From: an uncultured Thermotogae bacterium
GTDB taxonomy: Bacteria; Thermotogota; Thermotogae; Mesoaciditogales; Mesoaciditogaceae
Length of the DNA stretch: 64,000 bases
Direction: 5' to 3'
NCBI GenBank assembly: GCA_913056255.1
Contig: CAJXLN010000007.1
Location: 1-64,000 of the forward strand
A program made the position numbers and the translations under genes. Positions 36,795 through 45,968 of the stretch are shown piece after piece. Each line of letters begins with the position of its first letter. Position 1 is the stretch's first letter. A model generated the notes under the pieces. The model was not told the origin of the DNA. It searched no databases and saw only the letters and a program-made list of their open reading frames with translations.

Positions 36795-37689
36795 CGACGC
36801 CACGCTCCTCTAAAAATTTTTCAACCTCTTCTTTGGTGGGAAATGAAGCACCAGCTCCCTTTTTAGTTACGGATATCGCCGATGCGGCCATCGCGAATTT
36901 GCAAGCATTTTTCAATGACATTCCTCCAGAAAGTGCAACTCCCAAGGATGCGTTGAAGCAATCACCGGCTCCCGTGGTATCGACCGTTTCAACCACGAAA
37001 GCTTCAAGATGAGTGAGTTCGTGATTCTGCATGAAGTACACACCATTTACACCGGCTTTCACTATCACTTGGAGCCCATGATTTTCCAACCACCTGATTC
37101 TTGGTATCATTCCTTCTCCTTGAGACACAAGCGAAAGCTCTGTCTCATTTGGAGTGATGTAATCGACATTTTTAAGTAGCTCATCAGGCAACGTTCTTGC
37201 AGGTGCCGGATCAAGAATAACCTTCGCACCAAACGATCGTGCGATTTGAGCAGATTTTATCACAGAATTGAGTGGCACTTCGAGCTGAAGAAGAACGTAT
37301 GAAGAGTTTTTAAAGGCCTCGCTTGAAGATTCAATCAATTCAGGGCTTAAATGTGCGTTTGCACCGGCGCTTAAAATTATCGAATTTTCACCTTTTGAAT
37401 CAACCCAAATGGATGCCACACCAGAATGATCCTTAACATGCAATATCTTTGTGATATCCACATTTGATTCTTTCAACGATTTTAAAAGGAAGTCTCCAAA
37501 TGTGTCCTTCCCAACTGCTCCCAAAAATTCCACATCAGCTCCCAGCTTTGAGGCCGCAACGGCCTGATTTGCCCCCTTGCCCCCTTGATATATGGCAAAA
37601 TCTCTTCCTGCTATCGTCTCACCTGGTTTGGGAAATCTCGAAGTGAAACTCACAAGGTCCACATTCACACTGCCAACTACCAGGATCAT
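36781..37689 (-). CDS. rbsK: Ribokinase, PfkB family
   Basis: The enzyme phosphorylates ribose or a related sugar. The 302-residue protein has VVGSVNVDLVSFTSRFPKPGET, the first PfkB signature GGKGANQAVAASKLGADVEFLG, and the catalytic second signature DTTGAGDCFNASLGVAL with its aspartate. The start ATG at 37689 follows GAGGAGTG at 10 nt. No ribose transporter or ribose-binding protein lies nearby, so it may salvage ribose from nucleosides. It has its own promoter facing away from the HD-GYP genes. Confidence 0.92.
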   Translation of the reverse strand: MILVVGSVNVDLVSFTSRFPKPGETIAGRDFAIYQGGKGANQAVAASKLGADVEFLGAVGKDTFGDFLLKSLKESNVDITKILHVKDHSGVASIWVDSKGENSIILSAGANAHLSPELIESSSEAFKNSSYVLLQLEVPLNSVIKSAQIARSFGAKVILDPAPARTLPDELLKNVDYITPNETELSLVSQGEGMIPRIRWLENHGLQVIVKAGVNGVYFMQNHELTHLEAFVVETVDTTGAGDCFNASLGVALSGGMSLKNACKFAMAASAISVTKKGAGASFPTKEEVEKFLEERGVVEIG

Positions 37690-37726
37690 CCTTATCACAC
37701 TCCTCAGCTTGTTAATTTTCTTTTTG

Positions 37727-37757
37727 ATTATATCATTCACTTGAAACGATCTGTAAA
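37727..37757 (-). promoter_or_regulatory. Promoter of rbsK
   Basis: The minus strand reads TGATATAAT at 37735-37727, identical to three other -10 elements in the window. TTTACA (complement of 37752-37757) could be a -35 at 19-nt spacing. The element interleaves with the divergent promoter at 37741-37768. Confidence 0.55.
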
Positions 37758-37768
37758 AGTGATATAAT
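37741..37768 (+). promoter_or_regulatory. Promoter of the small peptide/HD-GYP genes
   Basis: TTGAAA (37741-37746), a 16-nt spacer and TGA-TATAAT (-10 at 37763-37768 with the extended TG at 37760-37761). It is one of the best promoter matches in the window. Transcription would start near 37775, leaving a leader of about 94 nt. Confidence 0.75.
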
Positions 37769-37868
37769 CTTCTCAGCGGCTCAGTGAAGATCATCAGCGA
37801 AGGTTACCGCCATATTAGAAGAGTTGAAAAACTTTTATCAAAAAAAGATCAAAAAGGAGGTAATCTTT

Positions 37869-37958
37869 ATGAAAGGGAAAATCATCAGGTTAGTTCTTGT
37901 ATCCGGAGGACTTTTAAGTCTCATAATGGCCGCCGTTGGCAATATGAGATGGGGTTGA
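37869..37958 (+). CDS. 29-residue hydrophobic peptide
   Basis: AAAAAGGAGG (37851-37860) lies 8 nt before ATG 37869, as strong a ribosome-binding site as any in the window. The frame reads MKGKIIRLVLVSGG, a hydrophobic stretch, and ends GNMRWG. Two basic residues followed by about 18 hydrophobic ones and a short polar end give one membrane segment, N-in. It lies 24 nt before the TTG of the HD-GYP gene and shares its promoter. I do not recognise a family. It may be a small membrane subunit or a leader peptide. Confidence 0.6.
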   Translation: MKGKIIRLVLVSGGLLSLIMAAVGNMRWG

Positions 37959-37982
37959 GATAAAGTTCAGAGGGGTGAGGCC

Positions 37983-39257
37983 TTGAAAAGATCACTGAAT
38001 TTTTACGTAGCATCGATTGTAACAGGCGCCGGAGTACTCTTCGGTGCCCTCCTCTTTTGGCAGCGTGTTTTTGAACCATGGTGGGTTATCGTGATATGGG
38101 CGCTGAGTGGTTGGCTCTCCGATATGTATCCCGTTGAGGTGAAAAAGTTCAACGGAAATACGATGCTTTTGGGTTTAGGTATGACATTCAACCTCGCGGC
38201 GGCCGTTTTATTTTTACCAACAACGGCCATGATCGTTGGACTGATAAGTGGTGCTCCATCTTTGAAGTCTCAAAAGTGGTACAAAGCCCTTTTCAACGCC
38301 GCTCAGATCTCCATTTCAACGGGTGTGGCATCGATTCTTTATCATCTTGTGTATCCGAGTGGCTCACATGAGATCATCAAAGTTCTGGTTATTGGATTGG
38401 CACTTGTGTCGTACGCCTTTACAAATAACATTCTCGTCTCAGGTGTTGTGAGTTTTGCATCCGGTAAGAGATTTTTAGGAATTTTGAAAGATGTGATCGT
38501 TGACTTTTTCGGTGTGAGTATATTTGTAGCACTGGCGATATCCTACATCGTCATCTATCTGTATTCATACATTGGTTTGTGGGTTATACCCATAGCACTT
38601 GGCCCTCTTCTGGCAGTTAGACTCGTTATCGATCTCTACAAGAAGTTTTTAAATTCCAAAATAGGATCGATGTACGCGCTTCTCAAAGCCCTTGAAGAAA
38701 AGGATCCGTACACCGCGGGTCACGGTGAAAGAGTCGCACTTTACGCGGAGATCATTGCGGAAAGGCTCGGAATAGATGGAAAGCGGCTCGACGATTTGAA
38801 AATAGCGGCTCAACTTCACGATGTTGGAAAGATTGGAATTAAAGACAAGATTCTCAACAAACCAGGCCATCTTGATGTCATCGAATTTGAGGAGGTAAAG
38901 ACGCACCCATCGAAAGGTGCCGAAATTCTCAAGGAGGTACCATCATTTAGAAAGATAATTCCGTGGGTCATGTACCACCACGAACATTGGGACGGAAGCG
39001 GATATCCATCAGGCCTTAAGGGTAAAAAGATTCCATTAGAAGCGAGGATCATAGGAATTTCAGATGTGTACGATGCGCTAACGACTAAGAGAGCCTATCG
39101 GAATGCCTTCACTCCGGAAAAGGCCGTTGAAATGATAAAGAATGAAAGCGGGAAGGCCTTCGATCCAGTTGTGGTTGCCGCCTTTTTGGATGTGATAGAT
39201 AAGATAAACGAAGTGAGAATTGGAAATCTTCCAAAATACGAAGAGGTGGAGAATTGA
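37983..39257 (+). CDS. Membrane HD-GYP domain protein
   Basis: The protein has 424 residues. The first 220 contain seven to eight hydrophobic segments, a membrane sensor-like region. The C-terminal half is an HD-GYP phosphodiesterase domain, with DPYTAGHGERVALYAEIIAERLG, LHDVGKIGI, the HHEHWDGSGYPSGLKG motif and ISDVYDALTTKRAYR. Such domains degrade cyclic dinucleotides; the exact substrate is unknown. It starts with TTG after GGGGTGAGG. Its stop overlaps the next gene. Confidence 0.9.
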   Translation: MKRSLNFYVASIVTGAGVLFGALLFWQRVFEPWWVIVIWALSGWLSDMYPVEVKKFNGNTMLLGLGMTFNLAAAVLFLPTTAMIVGLISGAPSLKSQKWYKALFNAAQISISTGVASILYHLVYPSGSHEIIKVLVIGLALVSYAFTNNILVSGVVSFASGKRFLGILKDVIVDFFGVSIFVALAISYIVIYLYSYIGLWVIPIALGPLLAVRLVIDLYKKFLNSKIGSMYALLKALEEKDPYTAGHGERVALYAEIIAERLGIDGKRLDDLKIAAQLHDVGKIGIKDKILNKPGHLDVIEFEEVKTHPSKGAEILKEVPSFRKIIPWVMYHHEHWDGSGYPSGLKGKKIPLEARIIGISDVYDALTTKRAYRNAFTPEKAVEMIKNESGKAFDPVVVAAFLDVIDKINEVRIGNLPKYEEVEN

Positions 39258-39781
39258 TCTTCATATACATATTAACAATTGCAATGTCACTCTCGTTGAT
39301 ATTCAAAAAAAACATTTGGAATCCCTTGAACACAGATTTTAAGTGGTTTTATCTTGTTTTTATCCCATTCGCTTTGGAATTATTTGTGGTTCTTAAAGAT
39401 CCTGGGGATATTTCTGGATACATAACTTCCATAGCGTATTTGATATTGGCCGTTTTTTGTATTGTGAATTGGCGTGTGCGTGGCTTTCCATTCGTGACAA
39501 TTGGGGTTTTATCGAATTCCCTTGTAGTTCTGGTAAATGGAGGAAAGATGCCGGTTTCCAAACATGCGCTTCTCCTTGCAGGACTTCCACCTACCATGAT
39601 GGATGCCAAACATGTTTTTATGGGAAATAACATCGTATTTCCTTTTTTGGCGGATGTGATACCGATAAATTTTCTCAACTTGCACTACGCGTGCAGTGTG
39701 GGTGATCTCATGGTTTACACAGGACTTTTTCTCATGTTCTATTTAAACGCTCCAAACAGACTAAAGGAGAAAAGATATTGA
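39254..39781 (+). CDS. DUF5317-like membrane protein
   Basis: The 175-residue protein has about five hydrophobic segments and the pattern NGGKMPVSKHALLLAG followed by FPFLADVIPINFL, which resembles DUF5317 proteins found next to HD-GYP genes in Clostridia. Function is unknown. It starts with TTG in a 4-nt overlap with the HD-GYP gene, so the two are probably made together and act in the same membrane. Confidence 0.72.
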   Translation: MIFIYILTIAMSLSLIFKKNIWNPLNTDFKWFYLVFIPFALELFVVLKDPGDISGYITSIAYLILAVFCIVNWRVRGFPFVTIGVLSNSLVVLVNGGKMPVSKHALLLAGLPPTMMDAKHVFMGNNIVFPFLADVIPINFLNLHYACSVGDLMVYTGLFLMFYLNAPNRLKEKRY

Positions 39782-40995
39782 TGCTTGTGGTGCAGAAGTA
39801 TGGTGGCACGTCAGTGGAGACGCCTGAAAAAATTTTGAGTGTGGCTGAAAAAGTCTCTCGGGTTTACGATTCCGGAAATCAGATCGCGGTGATCGTGTCT
39901 GCCATGGGAGGGACCACGAATTATTTGATAAATTTGCTTCACAAAGTGAATCCTAATCCCAATCCTCGAGAGTACGATATGATGGTCTCGACTGGCGAAC
40001 AAATTTCCACAGCACTTCTCGCATCGGCAATGTCTAAAATGGGAAAACGAGCGGTATCCTTAACGGGATTTCAAGCCGGAATAGATACGGATTCTAACCA
40101 CGTCCGAGCCAAGCTGAAAAGGGTGTATCAAGGTAAGATGTTGTCGCTTTTAGAGGAAGGAAAGATCCCCATAATAGCCGGATTTCAAGGCGTTAGCCCT
40201 TCTGGAGATATCACAACACTTGGTCGAGGCGGATCGGACACAACTGCAGTGGCAGTTGCTTACGCTCTGGACGCCGACGTTTGCGAGATATACACCGATG
40301 TCGATGGAGTTTATGCAGCCGATCCACGCTACGTTGAAAACCCCAAACATATAGAAAAAATATCGTACGATGAGATGATTGAGATGGCCGCACACGGTGC
40401 AAAAGTCCTCCATTTAAGAGCTGTTGAGCTTGCAAGAAGATACCATGTCCCGTTAATTGTCAGACATGCTCACATCGATGGAAGGGAAACGCGTATTGAG
40501 GAGGTAGAAAAGATGGAAGAGCCGCTTGTTCGAGCTTTGACTGTAGATGAGGGAATAGTAAAAGTCGTTTTAGAGAGCGTTTTAGATAAACCTGGTATTG
40601 CCGCAAATATCTTCAAGAAACTCGCAGATAAACAGATTCCCCTTGATATGATCGTCCAAAGTATGCACAAAAATGGGAGAAATGACGTGGCCTTTGCCAT
40701 AGCAAAAGATGATTTGCAAGATACGCTCAACGCAATGGAAGAGATCAAAGATGAAGTTCAGGCAGAAGCCGTGCATTACGATGATACAATTGCCAAAGTA
40801 TCAATTGTGGGAGTTAACATCTTGGGTTCTTCTGAAATCATATACAGCATGTTCAGCGTCATCGCCTCTGAAGGCGTCAACATAGATATGATAAGTTCCT
40901 CAAACAGCAGAGTGTCATGTATCATTTCCAAATCAAAGATAAAAGAAGTTGCAAATGCTCTGTCTGAAAAATTCGAGTTAAGGGATTTCCGTTGA
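39781..40995 (+). CDS. lysC: Aspartate kinase
   Basis: Aspartate kinase starts the biosynthesis of lysine, threonine and methionine. The 404-residue monofunctional enzyme has VQKYGGTSVETPEKI at the N-terminus, STGEQISTALLASAM, LGRGGSDTTAVAVAYAL and EIYTDVDGVYAADPR. Two ACT domains follow from about residue 265 (DKPGIAANIFKKLA and GSSEIIYSMFSVIASEGVNIDMIS), the usual feedback site. Its ATG overlaps the stop of the DUF5317-like gene as TGATG. Confidence 0.95.
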   Translation: MLVVQKYGGTSVETPEKILSVAEKVSRVYDSGNQIAVIVSAMGGTTNYLINLLHKVNPNPNPREYDMMVSTGEQISTALLASAMSKMGKRAVSLTGFQAGIDTDSNHVRAKLKRVYQGKMLSLLEEGKIPIIAGFQGVSPSGDITTLGRGGSDTTAVAVAYALDADVCEIYTDVDGVYAADPRYVENPKHIEKISYDEMIEMAAHGAKVLHLRAVELARRYHVPLIVRHAHIDGRETRIEEVEKMEEPLVRALTVDEGIVKVVLESVLDKPGIAANIFKKLADKQIPLDMIVQSMHKNGRNDVAFAIAKDDLQDTLNAMEEIKDEVQAEAVHYDDTIAKVSIVGVNILGSSEIIYSMFSVIASEGVNIDMISSSNSRVSCIISKSKIKEVANALSEKFELRDFR

Positions 40996-41058
40996 GAAAT
41001 TCATAGCCAGGAGATCCATTATCAAGAATATCTACTATCTACGAGACATTGATAAAAG

Positions 41059-42174
41059 TCATTCCACTCCGCTTACTTTCAGGAAGAACTTCACGCCTTT
41101 TCCCAGGATACTTTCGTCAACATCGAAAGTGGAACTGTGATGAGGACTGGTAATGCCTTTTTCTTCGTTCCTTATTCCAAGGAATAGAAATGCGCCTGGC
41201 ACTTTCTCGAGATAATACGCAAAATCTTCGCCTCCCATACCTGACTTTGCCTTGATGAATTTGAAATTCAACTTCTGGAGTGCATTGATAGCGACATCCA
41301 CTGCCTCTTTGGAATTGACAACTGGTACGGTTAAGTTTTCAAGCTCTACATCTAAATCCGCTCCAAGAGATTTTGCCAATTTTTTGAGATTTCTTATTCT
41401 GAAAAATATCTTTTCTCTTGTATCTTTTGAGAATGTTCTGATCGTTCCAAGGATTTCAGCTTTTTCGGGAACTACATTGAAAGCATTTCCGGAATTGAAA
41501 GCAGTAACGTTTATCACGGCGCTTTCTAAGGGGTCTATGTTTAAAGGATGGATTTTATAGAGTTCATTTACGACCGTTGCACCAACAGCTATTGGATTCG
41601 TAGTTTCATGTGGAAAGGCAGCATGTCCTCCATTTCCATTTATGGTTAATTTCATTTTAGATACTCCTGCCATTAACGGCCCACTCTTAACTCCAAAAAC
41701 ACCAGATTCAGTTTTGGCCCACACGTGTATTCCGAAAACCATATCAACATCATCAACGGCACCATTTTTTATCATGAATTTGGCTCCACCTATTCTTTCT
41801 TCAGCTGGTTGAAAGATCAGCCGCACATTTTTCTTCGGTTTCTCGATCTCGACCATGTATTCAGCTGCTGTTAAAAGCATAGCGGCATGTGCGTCATGAC
41901 CACATGCGTGCATTCGTCCGGGATTTTTTGAACCATAAATTCTGCCTTCCACTTCCTGAATTGGAAGTGCGTCTATATCTGCTCTGAAAGCAATGGTTTC
42001 TGAAGCACCAACGTTGATGTCAGCTATTATTCCGGTTTTTACTCTTTTAAAGGGTATTTTGAGTTTTTCAAGATGATTTGCTATGTAATCAGATGTTTCG
42101 TGTTCTTCAAACCCAAATTCTGGATGTTGATGGAGCCATCTTCTGTGTTCTACAACTCTCCTCGATATATTCAC
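41059..42174 (-). CDS. M20-family amidohydrolase
   Basis: This 371-residue zinc hydrolase of the IAA-amino-acid or N-acyl-amino-acid hydrolase type has HQHPEFGFEEHET, RADIDALPI, GRMHACGHDAHAAML and AEERIGGAKFMI. The C-terminal metal motif is SGMGGEDFAYYLEKVPGAFLFLG. It probably deacylates N-acyl amino acids or short peptides. It starts with GTG after AAAGGTAG. It lies 16 nt after the cobalamin adenosyltransferase gene. Confidence 0.9.
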   Translation of the reverse strand: MNISRRVVEHRRWLHQHPEFGFEEHETSDYIANHLEKLKIPFKRVKTGIIADINVGASETIAFRADIDALPIQEVEGRIYGSKNPGRMHACGHDAHAAMLLTAAEYMVEIEKPKKNVRLIFQPAEERIGGAKFMIKNGAVDDVDMVFGIHVWAKTESGVFGVKSGPLMAGVSKMKLTINGNGGHAAFPHETTNPIAVGATVVNELYKIHPLNIDPLESAVINVTAFNSGNAFNVVPEKAEILGTIRTFSKDTREKIFFRIRNLKKLAKSLGADLDVELENLTVPVVNSKEAVDVAINALQKLNFKFIKAKSGMGGEDFAYYLEKVPGAFLFLGIRNEEKGITSPHHSSTFDVDESILGKGVKFFLKVSGVE

Positions 42175-42190
42175 AATAATTTTCTACCTT

Positions 42191-42703
42191 TCAAAGTTCT
42201 ATTCCAACTCTTTGTTCAACACCTTCGGTGTAGTAATGCTTGACTTCACGCATTTCTGTGACAAGATTTGCCATCTCTTTTATCTTAGGTGTTGCATAAC
42301 GACCCGTAAGAATGATTTCAGTTCCTTCTGCTTTTGATGATATTAAATCAAGAACGTCAGATTCGGATATCAAGTCAAAATAAACGGCTACATTTATTTC
42401 ATCCAGCACAACGATATCGTATTTGCCACTTGACACTTTTTCTTTGGCAAGCTCCAAAGTTTTCTTCGCGGCTTCACGATCTTCTTTTTTAGGTTTACCT
42501 ATTATGAATTCTGGTCTTCCTCCCTGAAAGAATTCTATTCCAAGTTTTTCTAAACTTTTCATTTCACTTGTCGGTTTGCCTTTCATGAATTGAATAAAAG
42601 ATACTATCAGACCAGCTCCTACCGCTCTCACACTCAATCCGATGGCTGCTGTGGTTTTCCCCTTACCATTCCCGGTGTATACCTGTATGTACCCTTGTTT
42701 CAA
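42191..42703 (-). CDS. cobO: Cob(I)alamin adenosyltransferase, CobA/CobO type
   Basis: The enzyme makes adenosylcobalamin from cob(I)alamin and ATP. The 170-residue protein has the P-loop YTGNGKGKTTAAIGLSVRAVG at the N-terminus, VVLDEINVAV, and TGRYATPKIKEMANLVTEM. I choose a TTG at 42703 with GAGGTG 6 nt upstream; a GTG at 42712 overlaps that site. No other cobalamin biosynthesis gene is in the window, so it may salvage imported corrinoid. Confidence 0.92.
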   Translation of the reverse strand: MKQGYIQVYTGNGKGKTTAAIGLSVRAVGAGLIVSFIQFMKGKPTSEMKSLEKLGIEFFQGGRPEFIIGKPKKEDREAAKKTLELAKEKVSSGKYDIVVLDEINVAVYFDLISESDVLDLISSKAEGTEIILTGRYATPKIKEMANLVTEMREVKHYYTEGVEQRVGIEL

Positions 42704-42747
42704 TATTATCACCTCGTGATGTTGTGTAATTGTAATTTTTAAACCTC

Positions 42748-42776
42748 AAAAACAAAGGCGGGCATTGACCCGCCCT
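42748..42776 (-). terminator. Terminator after hutU
   Basis: GGCGGG (42757-42762) pairs with CCCGCC (42769-42774) around CATTGA. The minus strand continues TTTGTTTTT and the plus strand TTTTATAA, so it can work both ways. It separates hutU from cobO. Confidence 0.85.
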
Positions 42777-42788
42777 TTTATAATTTTT

Positions 42789-44438
42789 TTATTTCTGCAT
42801 GGGTATGTCTATGCCTTTTTCTTTGGCAGTCCTTATCGCTATTTCGTAGCCAGCATCGGCATGGCGAGCAACACCACTACCTGGATCGTTGTTTAGTACC
42901 CTTGAAAGTTTTTCATCTTCCAACTTTGTTCCATCTGCCACACACACCATGCCAGCATGTATGGAATATCCTATGCCAACTCCTCCACCATGATGGACAG
43001 AAACCCATGTGGCACCAGATGCCGTGTTGAGAAGAGCGTTCAATATGGGCCAATCGGCTATGGCATCAGAGCCATCTTTCATAGCTTCTGTCTCTCTGTA
43101 TGGAGAAGCCACAGATCCGGTGTCGTGATGATCTCTGCCTATGACTATTGGAGCCTTGAGCTCTCCATCTCGCACCATTTTGTTTATTTCAAGACCGAAC
43201 TTTTCTCTTTCGCCTTGACCGAGCCAGCATATTCTTGCCGGAAGCCCTTGCCAGTTGACCTTGTCATGTGCCATTTTTATCCAGCGTTTTAGATGTTCGT
43301 CGTGTGGAAAGAGTTTCAAAACGACTTCATCCGTTTTGTATATGTCCTCTGGATCACCGGAAAGCGCAACCCACCTGAACGGCCCTTTACCTTCACTGAA
43401 AAGTGGTCTGATGTATTCGGGTACATATCCGATGATTTCGAACGCATCCTTCGCACCTTGATCGTAGGCGTTTCTTCTTATGTTGTTCCCATATTCAAAA
43501 GCTTTTGCCCCCATTTTTTGCAGTTTAACCATGGCATTGACGTGTTCCACCATGGATTCGTAAACGCGTTTGAGGTATCCTTCTTTATCCTTTTCTCTCA
43601 TTTCGTTGGCTTCCTCAACACTAAGGCCTTTGGGAATGTAACCGTACATAGGATCGTGTGCAGATGTCTGGTCGGTCACGATATCCGGAACGAATCCCTC
43701 TTTCACCATTCTTGGAAGGACATCTGCAGCGTTGGCCAGCAATCCGATCGATAATGGTTCTTTTTTTGCAGCGGCTTCTTTCGCCATCTTCAAAGCTTCC
43801 TCATACGAATCCGTCCACGTATCGAGATAGTGTTTTTCGAGCCTTCGGTCTATCATACGTTTATCCACTTCAACTGCTATGATGACTCCGTCATTGAGTG
43901 TAACTGCCAAAGGCTGTGCACCACCCATTTCTCCAAGTCCAGACGTAACTGCGATTTTTCCTGCAAGAGAACCTCCAAAATATTTTTCAGCCACTGCGAA
44001 GAAAACTTCATAAGTCCCCTGAAGTATTCCTTGAGTTCCTATGTATATCCAGCTTCCAGCCGTCATTTGGCCGAACATGATAAGTCCTCGCTCTTCGAGC
44101 ATTCTGAAATATTCCCAATTTGCCCACTTGGGAACTAACAATGAGTTTGCTATTAAAACTCGAGGAGCCCATTCGTTGGTTTTAAAAACGGCGACCGGTT
44201 TTCCAGATTGAACCAACATGGTTTCATCGGTGTTTAATCTCTTAAGCGTAGCCACGATGGCATCAAAAGCTTCCCAACTTCTTGCAGCACGTCCTGTGCC
44301 TCCGTAAACTATAAGGTGTTCTGGATCTCTGGCCACTTCTGGATCAAGGTTATTCATGATCATGCGCATTGGGGCTTCTGTTTGCCAGCTTTTACAAGAA
44401 ATCTCAGTTCCCCTTGGCGCTTTAACAACTCTTGTCAT
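42789..44438 (-). CDS. hutU: Urocanate hydratase
   Basis: Urocanase converts urocanate to imidazolonepropionate in histidine breakdown, using tightly bound NAD. The 549-residue protein shows [48 protein letters not shown], the [15 protein letters not shown] segment and [18 protein letters not shown]. Length matches the family. AAAGGAGGGAG precedes the ATG. No hutH, hutI or formiminotransferase gene adjoins it; an amidohydrolase at 50463 is only a distant candidate for the next step. It lies 62 nt after livF in the same direction. Confidence 0.95.
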   Translation of the reverse strand: MTRVVKAPRGTEISCKSWQTEAPMRMIMNNLDPEVARDPEHLIVYGGTGRAARSWEAFDAIVATLKRLNTDETMLVQSGKPVAVFKTNEWAPRVLIANSLLVPKWANWEYFRMLEERGLIMFGQMTAGSWIYIGTQGILQGTYEVFFAVAEKYFGGSLAGKIAVTSGLGEMGGAQPLAVTLNDGVIIAVEVDKRMIDRRLEKHYLDTWTDSYEEALKMAKEAAAKKEPLSIGLLANAADVLPRMVKEGFVPDIVTDQTSAHDPMYGYIPKGLSVEEANEMREKDKEGYLKRVYESMVEHVNAMVKLQKMGAKAFEYGNNIRRNAYDQGAKDAFEIIGYVPEYIRPLFSEGKGPFRWVALSGDPEDIYKTDEVVLKLFPHDEHLKRWIKMAHDKVNWQGLPARICWLGQGEREKFGLEINKMVRDGELKAPIVIGRDHHDTGSVASPYRETEAMKDGSDAIADWPILNALLNTASGATWVSVHHGGGVGIGYSIHAGMVCVADGTKLEDEKLSRVLNNDPGSGVARHADAGYEIAIRTAKEKGIDIPMQK

Positions 44439-44500
44439 ATTTGCTCCCTCCTTTTAGTGATCAAATCAATTTTATACCAAATTAAACGTGAAATATAAAG

Positions 44501-45205
44501 TCAAATACCAAGATAACTTTCCTTTATTTTCGAATCGTTTTTCAATTCCTCAGCCGTACCTGACATAACGATCAAACCATTTTGCATGACGTAAGCCCTA
44601 TCGGCTATATCCAAAACTTCATTGGTATTTTGCTCGGCTATTAAAATGGTTACATCTTTTGACTTTAGATTGTGAATCGTTTCCAGAACCTCATCTACAA
44701 GTTTTGGCATGAGACCCATAGAAATCTCATCTATGAGCAGTATTTTAGGAAATGACATAAGAGCACGGGCTATCGCAAGCATTTGGCGTTCTCCACCGGA
44801 AAGAGTACCAGCAATTTGACGATATCTTTTCTTCATTTTTGGAAACATTTGGAAGATCTCGTTCATTTTGTCATCGATTTTGGATTTGTCTTTTATTCGA
44901 TAAGCGCCGAGTAAAAGATTTTCTTTGACTGTGAGATTTCTAAAGACTCTCCCGCCTTCTGGAACAATTGCTAAACCAAATGCTAATTTTTTCCAGGGTG
45001 CTAAGTTCGTGATCTCATGACCTTTCACGAATATTTTTCCTTTTTGTGGTGAAACGAATCCCATTATTGCATTTATCAATGTGGTTTTTCCAGCACCATT
45101 TGCTCCTACTATTGCCACGATCTCATTTTTCTCAACGTGAATTGATACGTTCCTTACAGCCGAGATTTTTCCATAAGAAATCGATACGTTTTCCAACTTA
45201 AGCAC
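44501..45205 (-). CDS. livF: Branched-chain amino acid ABC transporter ATPase LivF
   Basis: This is one of two ATPases of a LIV-type importer. It has P-loop GANGAGKTTLINAI, signature LSGGERQMLAIARAL and Walker B ILLIDEISMGL, and the LivF-specific KAPWK-like NLAPWKKLAFGLAIVPEG. I start at the GTG at 45205, with AAAGGTGAT just upstream, giving 234 residues, the usual LivF length. A longer in-frame start at 45235 adds ten non-conserved residues. It overlaps livG by 8 nt. Confidence 0.93.
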   Translation of the reverse strand: MLKLENVSISYGKISAVRNVSIHVEKNEIVAIVGANGAGKTTLINAIMGFVSPQKGKIFVKGHEITNLAPWKKLAFGLAIVPEGGRVFRNLTVKENLLLGAYRIKDKSKIDDKMNEIFQMFPKMKKRYRQIAGTLSGGERQMLAIARALMSFPKILLIDEISMGLMPKLVDEVLETIHNLKSKDVTILIAEQNTNEVLDIADRAYVMQNGLIVMSGTAEELKNDSKIKESYLGI

Positions 45206-45968
45206 TTTTATCACCTTTTTTGTGTTTTCTTCCAAGGTATGCTTCTATGACCCGGGGATTTGATGCAATTTCAGATGGTGTTCCTTCAGCGATCTTCGAG
45301 CCGTGATCCAAAACCACTATCCTTTTCGATATACTCATTATGAATTTCATGTCGTGTTCTATCAACAAAATAGACACTCCACTCGAATTTATTTTCTCAA
45401 TGTATTCTTTTAACTGCATACTTTCCTTTTCATTGAGACCTGCGGCCGGCTCATCGAGAAGTAAAAGTTTTGGTTCAAGAGCGAGTGCGCGCGCTATTTC
45501 AAGTCTTCTTTGCATACCGATTGGCAAATAACTTGCCATCTTGTTAGCTTCGTCATCAAGGTAAGCGCTTTTCAACAAATCCATTGCCTTGCTAATGAAG
45601 ATCTTTTCATGGGGTGAGTGTGAAAAAACAGACAACCTTGTGTAAAAGGCTTTTCCGAGGGGTACGAGTATATTTTCAAGTACCGTCATCTTTCCAAAAG
45701 GTCGGACTATTTGAAAAGTTCTTCCTATTCCCATCCGAGCAATCTGATTTGTTCTTTTCCCGGTTATTTCTTTCCCGTTGAAAAAAATATTTCCGCTGGA
45801 TGCTTTGAGCACACCTGTTATAACGTTGAAGAGTGTGGTTTTTCCGGCACCGTTCGGGCCTACCAGTGCCAAAAGTTCACCTTCAGAAATATCAAAACTC
45901 ACGGAATTGACAGCGACAAGTCCACCAAAATGTTTTGTGACTCGATCAATTTTCATTATTTTTTGCAA
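45198..45968 (-). CDS. livG: Branched-chain amino acid ABC transporter ATPase LivG
   Basis: This is the second ATPase. It has P-loop GPNGAGKTTLFNVITG, RMGIGRTFQIVRPFGKMTVLENI, signature MQRRLEIARALALEPKLLLLDEPAAGLN (with QRR in place of the usual Ser-Gly-Gly context) and the LivG C-terminal EIASNPRVIEAYLG. The TTG at 45968 fits AAGGTGAT best. A GTG at 45977 and an ATG at 45956 are alternatives. It overlaps livM. Confidence 0.93.
   Translation of the reverse strand: MQKIMKIDRVTKHFGGLVAVNSVSFDISEGELLALVGPNGAGKTTLFNVITGVLKASSGNIFFNGKEITGKRTNQIARMGIGRTFQIVRPFGKMTVLENILVPLGKAFYTRLSVFSHSPHEKIFISKAMDLLKSAYLDDEANKMASYLPIGMQRRLEIARALALEPKLLLLDEPAAGLNEKESMQLKEYIEKINSSGVSILLIEHDMKFIMSISKRIVVLDHGSKIAEGTPSEIASNPRVIEAYLGRKHKKGDKSA

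Noticed and set aside
40996-41058. Terminator between aspartate kinase and the M20 gene
   Set aside because: No stable stem with a T-run was found in the convergent spacer.
43293-43754. Plus-strand frame of 153 codons inside hutU
   Set aside because: It is antisense to well-conserved urocanase sequence and has no recognisable motif.
44439-44500. Separate hutU promoter
   Set aside because: A TTGACT and a TATAAA exist on the minus strand, but their spacing (about 22 nt) is too long to call.
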